Below, in pieces: positions 11,230-22,784 of a DNA stretch of 64,000 bases. The stretch comes from Nannobrachium achirus (taxonomy: Eukaryota > Chordata > Actinopteri > Myctophiformes > Myctophidae). The translations under genes were made by a program, and so were the position numbers. The stretch spans positions 16,489,753 to 16,553,752 of the forward strand of contig OY997643.1 in the NCBI GenBank assembly GCA_963921795.1. Direction: 5' to 3'. Each line of letters starts with the position of its first letter. Position 1 is the stretch's first letter. The notes below the pieces were generated by a model. That model had not been told where the DNA came from and ran no database searches. It saw only the letters and a program-made list of their open reading frames with translations.

Positions 11230-12268
11230 TCCCCCAGTTCAGATATTCTTATTTGGGGGGTCACTGCCTGAAAAGGTTGATAACCACTGCCCCCTAAGTG
11301 GCAAGAAATCTTGTGAAATAAAATGTTATCAACCAATCATCAAGGATGATGATACACGAAAGAAGAAGAACTTATTGTTGTTATTATTATTTTAGGTGAG
11401 AACTTTGTATAAGCCCTATGGCCTATATGGGTTTCCTTTCTCACCTGCACTCATCTCATGCTTTTTTTAAATAATGTTAACCTTGTACTGTTTTTTTTTT
11501 TTTTGCAAATAAATAAATCAAAAATCAAATAATGAGCTGATATTGAGCTTGAGTTTGGGAAGAGAGGCCAATAATAATCAAAAGTCATACAGTACAATGT
11601 CCTTGCAGCATACTGTATGAGAAATGTATATTTCCGACTTGTCAAATGGAAAATACATTATTTTGTCTTATCAGCAACAACTGCACCACAAAGGCGAAGA
11701 GAAACTTGGAAGAACACTTTTTGATAGACCACAAATCATTTGACAGGACCTGAAAAAAGAAGAAAAGAAACAAGGAACTGATCTCAGTATACTGTAAATG
11801 AAAGCACTGATCAAGTGCTGGTAATCATAAAGTATGTATTTGTTTCATCAGCAGTTGGACAACGTGCAGTGTGGTGGCATAGAAGGGAACTGAAACTGAA
11901 CTGAAATCCTGTGTGATGTCATCAGTAGGCTATTAAAAACACATTTATTTTCTCCATAACTTATCTTGACTTTATTATTCATATTTTTACAAAAATATTA
12001 AATTATGACATGTCCAGCATATGGACGGTATGGTTGTTCAGCCTAGAAAAAGAAGAAGAAAGGTACACTCCTCTGAGCACAGATCTCCGTCGGCTCGGGT
12101 TGCAGGCTGCGTCAGCTTGCAGCCATTCAGGACACAAGGAATCCAAACACCCAAGATAAAGACTGGTTTCTATTGGTATCGCATCGAAGATGTGGGCAGG
12201 TTTCTGAACTGTCCACAGCCCACCGGAAATGGTGTCTTCTTATAACAAGCATTAGTTAGGACCAATTA

Positions 12269-12340
12269 TATGAAGACAGGAAACGGGGTGAAATTAATGC
12301 TCCTTCCAGAGTCATTTAACCCTGCGGTTGCCCTTCAGCT
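12269..12340 (-). pseudogene. Partial duplicate of the last exon end of OR gene A
   Basis: About 72 bp matching 12632-12703 with few differences: it contains the complement of the C-terminal codons, the stop and the start of the 3' UTR of the neighbouring odorant receptor. It lies downstream of the functional terminal exon and is separated from it by a truncated hAT-type repeat (12341-12630). It is not part of an open receptor frame. Confidence 0.75.
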
Positions 12341-12630
12341 GAGATGGGGGTCCGTGGCCAAATACATATCATTTTGGGGGTCCTTCACGTGAAAAAGTTT
12401 GAGCACCACTGACCTAGATACATTTTCAAAAAACCTTAACCCTATTCAAAGAAATGTTCACGATTTTTGTATATCTGCTATTTTTCAACAGTTAAAGCAC
12501 AAAAGAATGAGTAATAATGCGTTCCCAGTCTAAATGGGTTAAACCCCCTCCTCCCCCTATGAAGAACATTCACGGGGGGCCCGCAGTGAATCCTTGTACC
12601 CAGGGCCCAGAATTTGGTGTGACACCCCTG
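12341..12630. mobile_element. Truncated hAT-like repeat (GGGGCGTCAC family)
   Basis: It runs from an internal word (GAGATGGGGGTCCGTGG) through half of the hairpin module to the family end GACACCCCTG. It lies exactly between the two copies of the OR gene A exon-5 end. Confidence 0.65.
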
Positions 12631-12674
12631 ATACGAAAACACGTAACAGGGTGAAATTAACGCTCCTTCCAGAG

Positions 12675-12947
12675 TCATTTAACCCTGCGGTTGCCCTTCA
12701 GCTCTGCAGCGGGTTTGATCCTGGCCCGGGCCCCAGTAGAGTACGTGGTCCAGCAGGTCAGGTGACGCGCCCAGTACTTCCTGAACTTCTGGTCGCGGAA
12801 GCCGTAGATCATGGGGCTGAGGAAGCGCGGGATGATGTAGACCAGCAGGAAGAAGACGTAGCGGATCTCCAAGCCCAGGCGGGGGAACAGGGAGATGAGC
12901 GCCGCCTGCAGGGAGGGCACCACGAAGGCCAGCATGCACAGCAGCAG
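12675..12947 (-). CDS. OR gene A exon 5
   Basis: 90 codons plus stop: TM6-TM7 and tail (LLLCMLAFVV...NRRVK). The acceptor TCCGGTGCAG is read on the minus strand. The 3' end is duplicated at 12269-12340. Confidence 0.88.
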   Translation of the reverse strand: MLLCMLAFVVPSLQAALISLFPRLGLEIRYVFFLLVYIIPRFLSPMIYGFRDQKFRKYWARHLTCWTTYSTGARARIKPAAELKGNRRVK

Positions 12948-15900
12948 CTGCACCGGAGGGGGAAGGGTTAATGGACAGAGCAGGCTAATAGGCTATGATG
13001 TGTTTCAGACAGTTAACCAATAACCACCAGCAATACTTGACCTGCAGGCTCTGTACTTGGTCTGCTCTTTTTTCCGCCTACACCAAACGTCTTCACCGAT
13101 AATATCCGATCTACAAGCCATAATACATCGTGCTGACGCGTTGTGGTGTTATACAGTAGATCTTTCTTTTCTTTTCTTCTTCTTCTTTTTGGCAAATGTC
13201 CCCCCAGAATAGGGATGGGGTTTAAGTACAAATTAGATTTATTGTTTCTGGGCTGTTGTTTAATAATAATAATAATAAAACTACCATTTATTTTCCATCA
13301 GGAAATATAAAACAAATGAAATACTACATGTAAATTAAAAAATCGCGAACATTTGACTCAAATGTTTGCTACTGGGTGTCCCTGGAACAAAATATTTTGA
13401 GATGAGGGGGGTCGGTAGCCAAATGCATATGAATTTTGGCTGTCCTTCACATGGAAAATCACTGGTCCACTACACTGATTAAAAGACTGTCATGATTTTA
13501 AAGACATTTTTAGATTTTTTTTCTTTTATTTCTTTTTTTTACAACAAAAGGTTCATATTTTAGATTCCAATTAGAGAAAAGAAAAGATGAGTGTTAAAAT
13601 GTTTTCATTTGCTATTTTATCAAGTTTACCGGCGAGTTTTTTATTACAATTTACAGTAACACTACCAGCCCCCATTAAGTCACATCTGCCCATGAAAGAT
13701 TGCAGTGCATCTTGTGAATGGGCTTATTTTGTCTAAAAATACAATAGCCACTTGCACGAATGCACCCTTGCTGTAAAAAAACAACAACGTTGTCCTTTAA
13801 TGTGTTTACCTGGATGCCGTGCAGCAGCACGGTGTTGCGGGCTCTGTTGACGGAGGCCAGGCCGGTGGAGGCAGCCCTGGCCGTCAGCATGATCTTACAG
13901 TAGGTGTAGAGCAGCGTCAGCGCAACGAAGGACAGGTAGGCTCCGTCAAACACGCAGTTCTTGTAGTAGATGGAGCGGTGGCGGAACAGCAGGGACTGGT
14001 CGCAGAACATGGAGCTCTGGAAGAAGTGGGGGGGCTCCTTGACGCATATAGAGGGACACGAGACCATCACCGTTATTATAGTTTATCGCTATAAAAACAG
14101 GGGTCTTCAACATTTTCTTCAATACAGATGAGAGAGAGATGCAGCAGCTAGGGACCCCCATAATAAACAATATACCGTAATTGCTGGACTATAAGCCGCA
14201 CCTGAATATAAGCCGCACCAGCTAAATTTATAACAAAAAACAAAATAATGTTTACATAAACCGCACCTGACTATAAGCCGCAGGTGTCCTTCCTGCTTCC
14301 CGCTAGAGCGCCCCTGGAGGCCGTTAGCTGTAAAAATCTATATATCCTTGTTAAAGACCATTGTAAAACTAACTAACTGGCCGTTAGCTGTAAAAATCTT
14401 TATATAAGCCGCACCGTTGTATAAGCCGCAGGGTTCAAAACATGGGGAAAAAGCTGCGTCTTATAGTCCGGCAATTACGGGGTAATTGAGTTGCAGATTC
14501 AACTTTTTCATAGATTTCAGACTTGTAGGACAACATGCACTATGCCCGCAGGGTGCAAATGTTTAACAAAGGTGGTATTTTAACCCATTTAGACCAATTC
14601 TAAAAATGCCTTCTAAAAAAGTTTTCTGAAAACCTTCAAATTCTTATTCAAAAAATAAATAACTAAAATAATAATATAACTAGAAATACTGTTCCTACGA
14701 AACAGTGTGGGCTCACATGGAAGTCCATGTATGGCCATAAAGATCCACACAACGGGCACTCCACTCATTGGCTAAAGGCCCTGCCTTTGTACTGTAGGTA
14801 TTATTTTTTTTAGGAGAATACACTTAGTATAAAGATTTGGGAGAACATACTGGTCTCGCTTTTCAGCGAGCCCACAATTATATCGCTTGTATAGCAACAA
14901 CTAATGAGACCCAGATTGAAAGGCATAACAACGTTTATTACCCGGCTTGGTTGAATGCTTGATTCTGATCGAGCGCTGAAATCAGCAGTGAATTATAGGC
15001 ATATAATGACCCCTCCGCTCTATAATTCACCGCTGCCTCATCAAAGACTCAGAACACCTGCTGCACTCAGGCTGCGCTGTGTGAATTTAGTGCCGTAACC
15101 AACATGTCAGCCATGTAAATAAACACACAGCGACATTCAACTAAACGTTGCTCTCAGGAATGTTTTTCAAAACATTTGAGGCGAGAAATAGACGACGCAT
15201 GCAGAAAATGGATTCTATTTGATCAGCACTTCCTTGTTTTCCAAGTTGATCGTGTTGCGCTGGGGGGGACGCCCAGCGCAACACTTGTGGAATACTTTCA
15301 GCCGTCTGTAAACAAGGAAATACTTTGTTTTGTTTTTAGTTTTGTGTCAAATTATTAATTTTTATTTATTAGCCGGGTAATAAGTGCTATAACGTCTTGC
15401 TTCAGGCTGATAATTCCCCGCCCGAGGCGCAGCCGTGTCCATATAAGCCATAATGACCAAGCAGCAAGACGTTATCGCATACTTATTACCCGGCTTGGTT
15501 GAATGCTTGATTCTGATTGGTCGAGCGCTGAAATCAGCGGTGAATTATGCTGCTGTATTCAGGCTGCACTGCGTGGATTTCGTGCCGTATCCAACATGTC
15601 AGCCATGTAAACAAACACACAGCGACATTTACAACCAAACCTTGCTCTGAAGAATGTCTTTAAAAACATTTGAGGCGAGAAATAGACAACGCAGTAACAG
15701 AAATGGATTCTATTTGATCAGCACTTCCTTGTTTTCCAAGGCGACCGTGTTGCGCTCGGGGGGACGCACTTTCAGCCGTCTGTAAACAAGGATACACTTT
15801 GTTTTGATTTTAGTTTTGAATCAAATTATTAATTTTATGTATTAGCCGGGTAATAAGTGCTATAAGGTCTTGCTGCTTGGTCATTATGGCTTATATGGAC

Positions 15901-17658
15901 ACTTCGGGCTGATAATTAATTATTACCCCGTCGTGTCCATATAAGCCATAATGACCGCGCAGCAAGACCTTATCGCATACATAGGAGATTCAAGCATCAT
16001 TTATGATTATCATGATAATATCATTCATTATGGTCCCGGTCCTACCAGGACGACAGTGATGAAGAGGTCGGTGAGGGGGGGCGTGGCAGCGAGCAGCAGG
16101 ATGGCGGCGATGAGGAGAAAGGTGCGCGGAGCGGTGCACAGGTGGACGTAGCGCATGGGGAAGCAGATGGAGGCGTAGCGCTCCACCGCCATGCCCGCTA
16201 GGATCAGAGGCGTGGAGCGAGTGGTGAGCACTGCCGTCATTATCTGGACGAACGAGAAGAGAGTATATGGACTGTACCTATATCTGGGCAAAACATTACC
16301 TCTGTGAAGTTGGCACCCCTTATGATGAAAACATTAATACAAATGGTGTCATTCTTTAGTGCTGGATTTGTGCTGAATTGTGCCGTAAATGTTATGATTT
16401 GTGCCGTTAGCACTCATCAGGGTGTTTGGCAAATTGTCCCCCAGAATAGAGACGCTATAGGGTTCAAGTGGGTGAAAGTGGTTTACCAGTAAGCAGCAGA
16501 CGGAGGCGTGTATCTTTTGGAAGATGTAGCTGACGACGTAGAGAGCTGTGACCAGAGTGAGCTGCAACGCATCGTTCACGACCATACAGATGAACATGAT
16601 GTAGCGAGGATCCTCATAGAACAAACTAGAGGAGAGAAGACTTTTATTAGACGCAGTCTGTGTGTGTGTGTGTGTGTGCGTGCGTGCGTGCGTGAGTGCG
16701 TGCCTGTGGCTGGGGCCTGGCTGTTGCTTGGGCCTGTGGCTGGGGCGGCAGTTGCTCAGGGGTAGAGAAACTGTCATTAGAACACAGAGGATTCCCGAAA
16801 GGTTCCCAGTTCGATCCCGGGTTCCCCCACAGTTGAGCAAGGGTCCTTGAGAAAGACTCTGAACTCCTAGTTGCTCCCGGTGAGCAGGTTGGTGCCTTGC
16901 ATGGTTTCCTCTTCCATTGGTGTGTGAATGTGTGTGTGAATGAAATGCACAATCTCTGTAAAGTGCCTTGGATAAAGACGCTATATATACCTGAGTGAGA
17001 GAGACAGAATATCAAGTCCAATACCACACACCGTTCCACAAGCGCACAAGGCATTTCGTTGTGAGCTTGTAGATCTGCTAATTTCGCTATGTTGCTGCCC
17101 TTGTTGAATTCAGACATATTTATTACAAGAAAAAACTAAACTAAGATTAAGCTTTAACTGTCGATAATTGTAACTAAACTCACGTTAAAAACTAATTGAA
17201 ACGACAGAAATTGAAAACAAAAACACAATACAAAATAAAACGATAGACTAATGAAAAATGCTAAAGTATAAAGTATTGTGCATTCCTGTGTTTGTATAGG
17301 CTTGATTGATTGATTGAATACTTAAGTACAGTTCAATATACAAGGTCTGCTAAGAGGATTTGAAACCCAAACAGAGCCTATGGCTTAATTGTTTCCATTG
17401 GGGTCCTTTGTACTCAATTCATGGAAACACAAATACACACTACTCTGCCTACCTGTGTTTCAGAAAGGTGTGGACCATGGTGCCGTTGATGATGCTCAGA
17501 GCCAGCCAGACCAGCATAGCTACTATGTTCTTGGTCAGTGCGTTGCTGAAGCTGTCTCTAGAGGAGCCCACAGCGTCCCCTGTCAGCAGAGAGCTGCCAT
17601 TACTCATCATCAGCTGGTCCAGGGGGCTTGGGGAGGTGGAGTTCAACACCGTCACCAT
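12675..17658 (-). CDS. Odorant receptor 131-2-like GPCR, gene A, five exons
   Basis: Exons (transcription order) 17658-17453, 16625-16487, 16243-16046, 14037-13810 and 12947-12675 join to 347 codons. The product is a seven-TM class A receptor of the teleost odorant receptor 131-2-like group, expected in olfactory neuron membranes; the ligand is unknown. Landmarks: sequons at Asn6 and Asn20, LFYEDPRYIMF, MAVERYASIC (ERY motif), RARNTVLLHG, IPRFLSPMIYG (TM7 variant of NPxxY) and a basic tail. An ungapped alignment of the TM4-TM5 segment to gene B supports the exon joins. All introns are GT-AG; the first is phase 2, the rest phase 0. This multi-exon structure differs from the single coding exon usual for vertebrate odorant receptors. 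An alternative start at Met17 or Met18 is possible. Confidence 0.88.
13810..14037 (-). CDS. OR gene A exon 4
   Basis: 76 codons from EPPHFFQSS (second extracellular loop) through TM5 to LLHGIQ. The acceptor GCGTCAAG has a weak pyrimidine tract; the donor is CAG|GTAAAC. The frame and an ungapped match to gene B support it. Confidence 0.85.
14173..14482. mobile_element. TIR element (ATAAGCCGCACC family) in OR gene A intron 3
   Basis: Imperfect inverted termini (TACCGTAATTGCTGGAC and GTCCGGCAATTACGGGGTA) enclose tandem-like ATAAGCCGCACC words. It is non-coding. Confidence 0.8.
14930..15985. mobile_element. Two related TIR repeats in OR gene A intron 3
   Basis: The block TTATTACCCGGCTTGG...GAGCGCTGAAATCAGC occurs at 14936 and 15482, each followed by a related CAGCGACATT...AAACATTTGAGGCGAG segment and ending CCGGGTAATAAGTGC. 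Inverted words (GCAAGAC and GTCTTGC, CATAATGACC) mark the ends. The two copies differ by small indels; no long frame. Confidence 0.65.
16046..16243 (-). CDS. OR gene A exon 3
   Basis: 66 codons beginning IMTAVLTTRS and containing MAVERY, TM4 and DLFITVVL. Acceptor TTCGTCCAG, donor CTG|GTAGGA; phase 0 on both sides. Confidence 0.88.
16487..16625 (-). CDS. OR gene A exon 2
   Basis: One completing nucleotide plus 46 codons (LFYEDPRYIMF...ASVCCLL), TM2 into TM3. Acceptor CTCCTCTAG, donor CTG|GTAAAC. It enters in phase 2 and leaves in phase 0. Confidence 0.88.
16742..16995 (+). mobile_element. tRNA-derived SINE in OR gene A intron 1
   Basis: The head carries a pol III A box-like word (GCTCAGGGGTAGAG) and a B box-like word (CCCAGTTCGATCCC). 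The body includes GAGCAGGTTGGTGCC, and the tail reads GTAAAGTGCCTTGGATAAAG, as in fish SINEs. An inverted fragment of the same family lies near 30605-30790. Confidence 0.8.
17453..17658 (-). CDS. OR gene A exon 1
   Basis: 68 codons plus two bases: glycosylated N-terminus and TM1 (KNIVAMLVWLALSIINGTMV). Donor CACAG|GTAGGC. The ATG at 17658 is 14 nt from the CTGT microsatellite on its 5' side; no upstream exon was identified. Confidence 0.82.
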
Positions 17659-17671
17659 CCTGTCTGCTGCT

Positions 17672-17686
17672 CCTCCCTGTCTGTCT

Positions 17687-17770
<84 letters not shown>

Positions 17771-17771
17771 G
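17672..17771. repeat. (GACA)n tetranucleotide repeat
   Basis: About 22 tandem units next to the start codon of OR gene A, with a short inverted CTGTCTGT block at the gene-proximal end that makes a local hairpin. Confidence 0.95.
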
Positions 17772-18278
17772 GGAGGGAGGGAGGGGAAGATAGAGAGAGA
17801 GAAACAGAGAGGCAGACAAGTATTTTAAAAATGTACAGTATTACAGTACTTGTGCACAATAATATATTTGAAAAATGTGCTGTTATTTTTCCCCAAAGAT
17901 TTTAGATACCAAGTGAATGCAAAACATTTACATATTGCTGCCATTTTTGTTTCAAAGGTGTATCCCACTGAGCAAATACACACTTCTAATGGTTTTAAAC
18001 TAGTTGTTTACAGTGTAACGCAGTTCTGTTTACACATTTTTTTAATTCTTTATCCTTTTAATTGTACACACATTATTTAGTTTTTGATTGTTTTGTTCCA
18101 TTTGGGCGATGAGAGATAGAGAGACTGTTGTTAATTCTAATCAAGTTAAATAAATGAATGAGCCACTGGAGTATCCGTTTTCTAACTTAAGACAGTTCAT
18201 GCAGAGACACCGAAGCTATGCTCATACAGTACACAATGGAGACACAACAGTGTTCCAGGAAATACAACAAATATATTC

Positions 18279-18603
18279 TTAAAGGGGAAGACCACCCATT
18301 TTCCAATATTGAACTACCGGTATGTCATTAATATAACTTAGAGGAGTTGTGTGGAAATAGAAAAAAAGTCCCCCCCCCCCCTTCTGTGTTGCCTAGAACT
18401 GGAGGATTGATTTTGGGGTTTGTATTGTAAAGTACAATGTGTGATGTCATCAAGTTGTACTTTACAATACAAACCCCAAAATCAATCCTCCAGTTCTAGG
18501 CAACACAGAAGGGGGGGAACTTTTTTTTCTATTTCCACACAACTCCTCTAAGGTATATTAATGACATAGTTCAATATTGAAAATGGGTGGTCTTCCCCTT
18601 TAA
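18279..18603. mobile_element. TTAA-flanked fold-back MITE
   Basis: A 325-bp near-perfect palindrome: arms of about 150 bp (left AAGGGGAAGACCACCC, right its complement) around GATGTCATCAAG. Both ends read TTAA, as expected of a piggyBac-type target, although I did not see a transposase. Confidence 0.85.
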
Positions 18604-19097
18604 AATTGCAAATAGATGTCAGGATTGTGTCAAATTGGGGCTGCACAACATATTGATATCAACATATGCATGTTCCAAAAGCACTAGGCTACACTTTGCA
18701 TTTCAACAGTCCAGGTATTAAAGTGGATGTTTTTGTTTGGATTAGAATAACATGATTTAAGGGGAGCAGTGAGAAACTGTACTGCCAAGTTTGTGGTCAC
18801 CCCAGCTGTTACCATGGGTGCAATGTTTTCACAAAAGCCATGTTGTTGAAATGGAAATACAATCCATTTCTTTCTTAATTTTTGTTGTCCTCCAGTATGC
18901 ATAGTACAGTAGGCTTTACATTGCCAGGGCTCTATTATTAGCAGCAAACCCAAGGCAGAGAGACATAGAAATTGTATACTTGTATCGCAGGTCATATGGT
19001 CATCACGGTATTCAACAATGTTATGGCATATTGTATGTTTTCAAACCTTGTATAAAACCGTGCGTTTTGCATTTATCATTTTGAAAGTGATTTAAAC

Positions 19098-19180
19098 TAG
19101 TGAAAACAGCCGATCTACAAGCACACAACGCCTCGCACCGCGCGAGGCGTTGTGTGCTTGTAGATCGGCTGTTTTCACTA
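19098..19180. repeat. Perfect hairpin module copy
   Basis: Arms of about 40 bp (TAGTGAAAACAGCCGATCTA outward, CACAACGCCTCGC at the tip) pair almost without mismatch. This is the best stand-alone copy of the window's recurrent hairpin. Confidence 0.9.
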
Positions 19181-19297
19181 CTTTTGTGCGACGGCCTTGT
19201 ATGATGAAGCAGGGCTTTACTTTGCGGAAGACCGTACACATTTTAAACTTGGAGATACGAGTTTGCCTGAACAGCAACGATATATTTCCCTCTAGGT

Positions 19298-19809
19298 CAT
19301 ACATGGGCAACTGGCAGCCCGGGGGCCACATGCGGCCCCCACCTTCACGTTAATGCGACCCGCAGGTTAATATCAGAATACTGATATATTATTGATTTCA
19401 GCTGTTACAATTCCAAACATGCAAACATGACCGTTTTAATTACTTCAGTCTATCTTAGTAGCTTAATTTAACTAGTATAGTAGTATTAAAATGTTAGTCT
19501 TTTTTCATATCACATGAGTATAACTAAATGCATTTGAAATTAAATACAATTTGTACATTTCAGGATTCCAATTAAAAAATAACAAAAATGATTCATGTTT
19601 CCAATTCAAAAGAAGCAAAAAATAGCAGATCTACAAGCTCAAAACGCGTCGCACTGCGACGCGTTTTGAGCTTGTAGATCTTCTATTTTTGCTTCTTTTG
19701 TATGAGATACTAGAAAGACAAAGTAGGACGTAGCAATATGCAATGTGGCCCTCTGGAGTGAAGGTGGAAATATAGTGGCCCTCGCCATCATCAAAGTTGC
19801 CCACCCCTG
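19298..19809. mobile_element. hAT-like MITE with 8-bp TSD
   Basis: Flanked by CTCTAGGT on both sides (19290-19297 and 19810-19817). Termini CATACATGGGCAACT and AGTTGCCCACCCCTG are inverted. A perfect hairpin module lies in its middle (about 19610-19700). Confidence 0.88.
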
Positions 19810-20027
19810 CTCTAGGTGTACAGTATGTAGACATGTACATTTCTTCACCAGTATGCAGACTATGCACCCAAACACTTCTGTTAAACAGCACCTCTCACCT
19901 GTAGACTCATGGCAGACAGAGAGGTCAGTGTGGATCCGTTCACACCTGCTCAGGTGCTCATCACCTCACCCTGTGGAAGTCAAAATAAGGTTGAAATATA
20001 TTTTTAGATGAATTAGGCTGAAAATAA

Positions 20028-20705
20028 GTGCGCGAATCTGTGAATATTTTGAAGTCTTTTCTGGAGAAGAAGTGGTCGAGTAAACTCAGAGAAACAGGCA
20101 GTGGAGGTTCTTCCGTAGATTTATTGAAGAATATGAGTTCCCAGGATGGAGCCCTTTGGCCCAAGCAGCCTTTCGGCTTGACTTGAGTTTGCTCATATGA
20201 TATATAACATTTTAAGACATCTTTTATACCATACATACATGTAAGACAGAGGCGGTCACTAGGCTCGCTGGAGGAGTTCCTCTCGGACAACCTAAATACA
20301 AATAATAAGTAAGTTTACCAAACAGTGGGCACTGTTAAACAACAAAAGAGGTGTTATAATCTCAGCCTCTCTAGCAGAAAACCAATGAATATCGCTTTGA
20401 TTCTGGTAGACTCACTGTCTCCATACATTCATAACAGTGACATAAGAAATATTGGGTAATTAATAGAAACTCCTCCAGCGAGCCTAGTGACCGCCTCCGT
20501 CTTACATGTATGTATGGTATAAAAGATGTCTTAAAATGTTGTCATATGAGCAAACTCAAGTCAAGCCCGAAAGGCTGCTTGGGCCAAATGGCTCCAACCT
20601 GGGAACTCATATTCTTCAATAAATCTACGGAAGAACCTCCACTGCCTGTTTCTCTTCTTCTCCAGAAAAGACTTAGAAATATTCAGAGATTCGCGCACTT
20701 ATTTT
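20028..20705. repeat. Inverted pair of LTR-like segments
   Basis: About 250-bp arms (20028-20292 and 20464-20705) are inverted copies. Read on the plus strand, the right arm has a TATA-like word (GGTATAAAAG near 20516) and AATAAA near 20619, the order expected of an LTR. No PBS or coding region was seen between them, so the retroviral-type origin is inference. Confidence 0.6.
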
Positions 20706-20928
20706 CAGCCTAATTCATCTCGAAATATACTTCAAGGTTAGTTCAAGAACTTAGAAGAACTGCTAAAGCCGAAGAAAACCGGTCTGACAATAATTTTTTT
20801 TCGTCTTTTTATACCGACTGTTCCGGTTACGCTCTCAATAAAATAACATACATATCTAGATGAAAAAGAAGCGTCACAGGACGTGAAATGTCCATCATTA
20901 CAGTACCTGTTAGAACGGTTCCTTAATC

Positions 20929-20931
<3 letters not shown>

Positions 20932-20974
<43 letters not shown>

Positions 20975-20991
20975 ATATATTTATATATATA

Positions 20992-21056
<65 letters not shown>
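20932..21056. repeat. (TA)n then (CA)n microsatellite
   Basis: TA dinucleotides, then about 30 CA units. Confidence 0.95.
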
Positions 21057-21059
<3 letters not shown>

Positions 21060-21352
21060 GAATTCGTACCTTAAATCCTTCTGTAACTGTCAGAAAAAAA
21101 GAAAATCTGCTATTATATAACTACCCAAACATAAAAAAGGAAATAGTTTTTCTTAAAAAGTCTTAAAAAGTTCTTTCCTGTGTTTGACATACAGTACAAT
21201 ACATCACTTCTGTGTTAGCAAAGAAGCAAACACAGAAAATGGTATGTTATAATACAATATTATAATTCAATATAAGTAAGAGCAAACAACATACGTACCT
21301 GCTGTGACTCTGACCCAGTGAGAGAGACCACCCGCTTTGTGCTATATAAGGA

Positions 21353-21435
<83 letters not shown>

Positions 21436-21485
21436 TGTGTGTGTACTGTATGTGCGCGTGCGTGTGTGCGCGCGTGCGTGTGTGT
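21353..21485. repeat. (GT)n/(GTGC)n microsatellite
   Basis: Alternating purine-pyrimidine with many CG steps. An inverted CACG-rich counterpart lies at 21600-21663. Confidence 0.95.
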
Positions 21486-21599
21486 GATCAAGTTCCATAT
21501 GTTCATGTTCATGTATGTTTGTATACAATCTGCTTTCCTATTGGCTGAAAGTCCCAGGGTCTCCAAAGACCCAAACATGACATCACTCTGATCCTGATC

Positions 21600-21620
21600 A
21601 CACACTCACACGCGCACGCA

Positions 21621-21652
<32 letters not shown>

Positions 21653-21663
21653 CACACACACAC
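21600..21663. repeat. (CACG)n/(CA)n microsatellite
   Basis: Inverted counterpart of the array at 21353-21485. Confidence 0.95.
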
Positions 21664-22784
21664 AGGAGAACCATAGACCCTTAAGGGTTCATTTAGTTCC
21701 ATCTGTACACTCTCAGAGTTATGGGGTCCTTGAAATGAACAGGTTTGAGATCCACTGCTTTAACCAATGACAAAGATTTGAGTGTACTTCTATGTGTTGC
21801 ATGGATACAGGAGGAGTGGGCACCTCAGAAGAGTGGGCACCACACCTATGTAAATGTACCCTTCAATTTCTTAAGTCAACGGCTGTAGCCCCAGGTTTTG
21901 TTGCAAGTTGTAGCAATTTTAGAAATATTAAGCCATAACATTTAAGGCCTTGTAATGTTCAAGCATGTGCAAATCACATATACTTTGTATTTCTTCAGAC
22001 CTTTTTCCAAAGCATACATTTATTCCTTTTTATTTAAAAATGTAATTTCTTTGACCGGGGCGTCTGATGGAGGGGAAAGGAACTGGTTGGAATAACGTGT
22101 TCCTTCCACACGTTAGGTCCAACCTGGGAAACTCCCCCCTGTCAAGTGAAAAGAAGCAACTTGGACTCCTCATGCATAGAAGGAAGCATGAGGTCAGTCC
22201 GTTGTCTCCCCAGGTTGTCAGAGGGAGTGTAGCGTCCAGGATTACATTAGATAATTGACACCGGGTGAAAAATGGGTTACAAAATCATGGGATCAAAATA
22301 TAAGAAAAAGAAAACTACAGTGTGTGTTACGCTTTGATCTGTAAAGCAAATTATTAAAGTGAAATATTGTGCAACATCGTGCTCTATGTTATATAACAAT
22401 CTCCTGACAATTCATTCCATAAAACCTCTTCAAAAATAGCAAAACTGTCAAAAATCTACAAGCTCACAAGCTCTCAACGCTACTGTATATGTCTGTGTTT
22501 TTGCTATTTGGCAATAAAGTGGTCACAGCCAGAGGCTATGGCTATTTGAGGGTCTTTGGCATGGAAAAGTGTGTGTGAACTTCTGGCCTGTGACATAAAG
22601 AAATGCTCACCCGGCCATCGATGGCCTCTCTCCACATTCAAAGCTGTCATTGTAAATAATATGTATAATTATTTTTCTTCCCCTTCATTAATACATTGCA
22701 TTTATTAACACTTTACAAGATTCAGCTGATTACAGTTTAGGAGTTATACGATTGCACGAGAGAACAGTAAAGACAAGACGCGTA

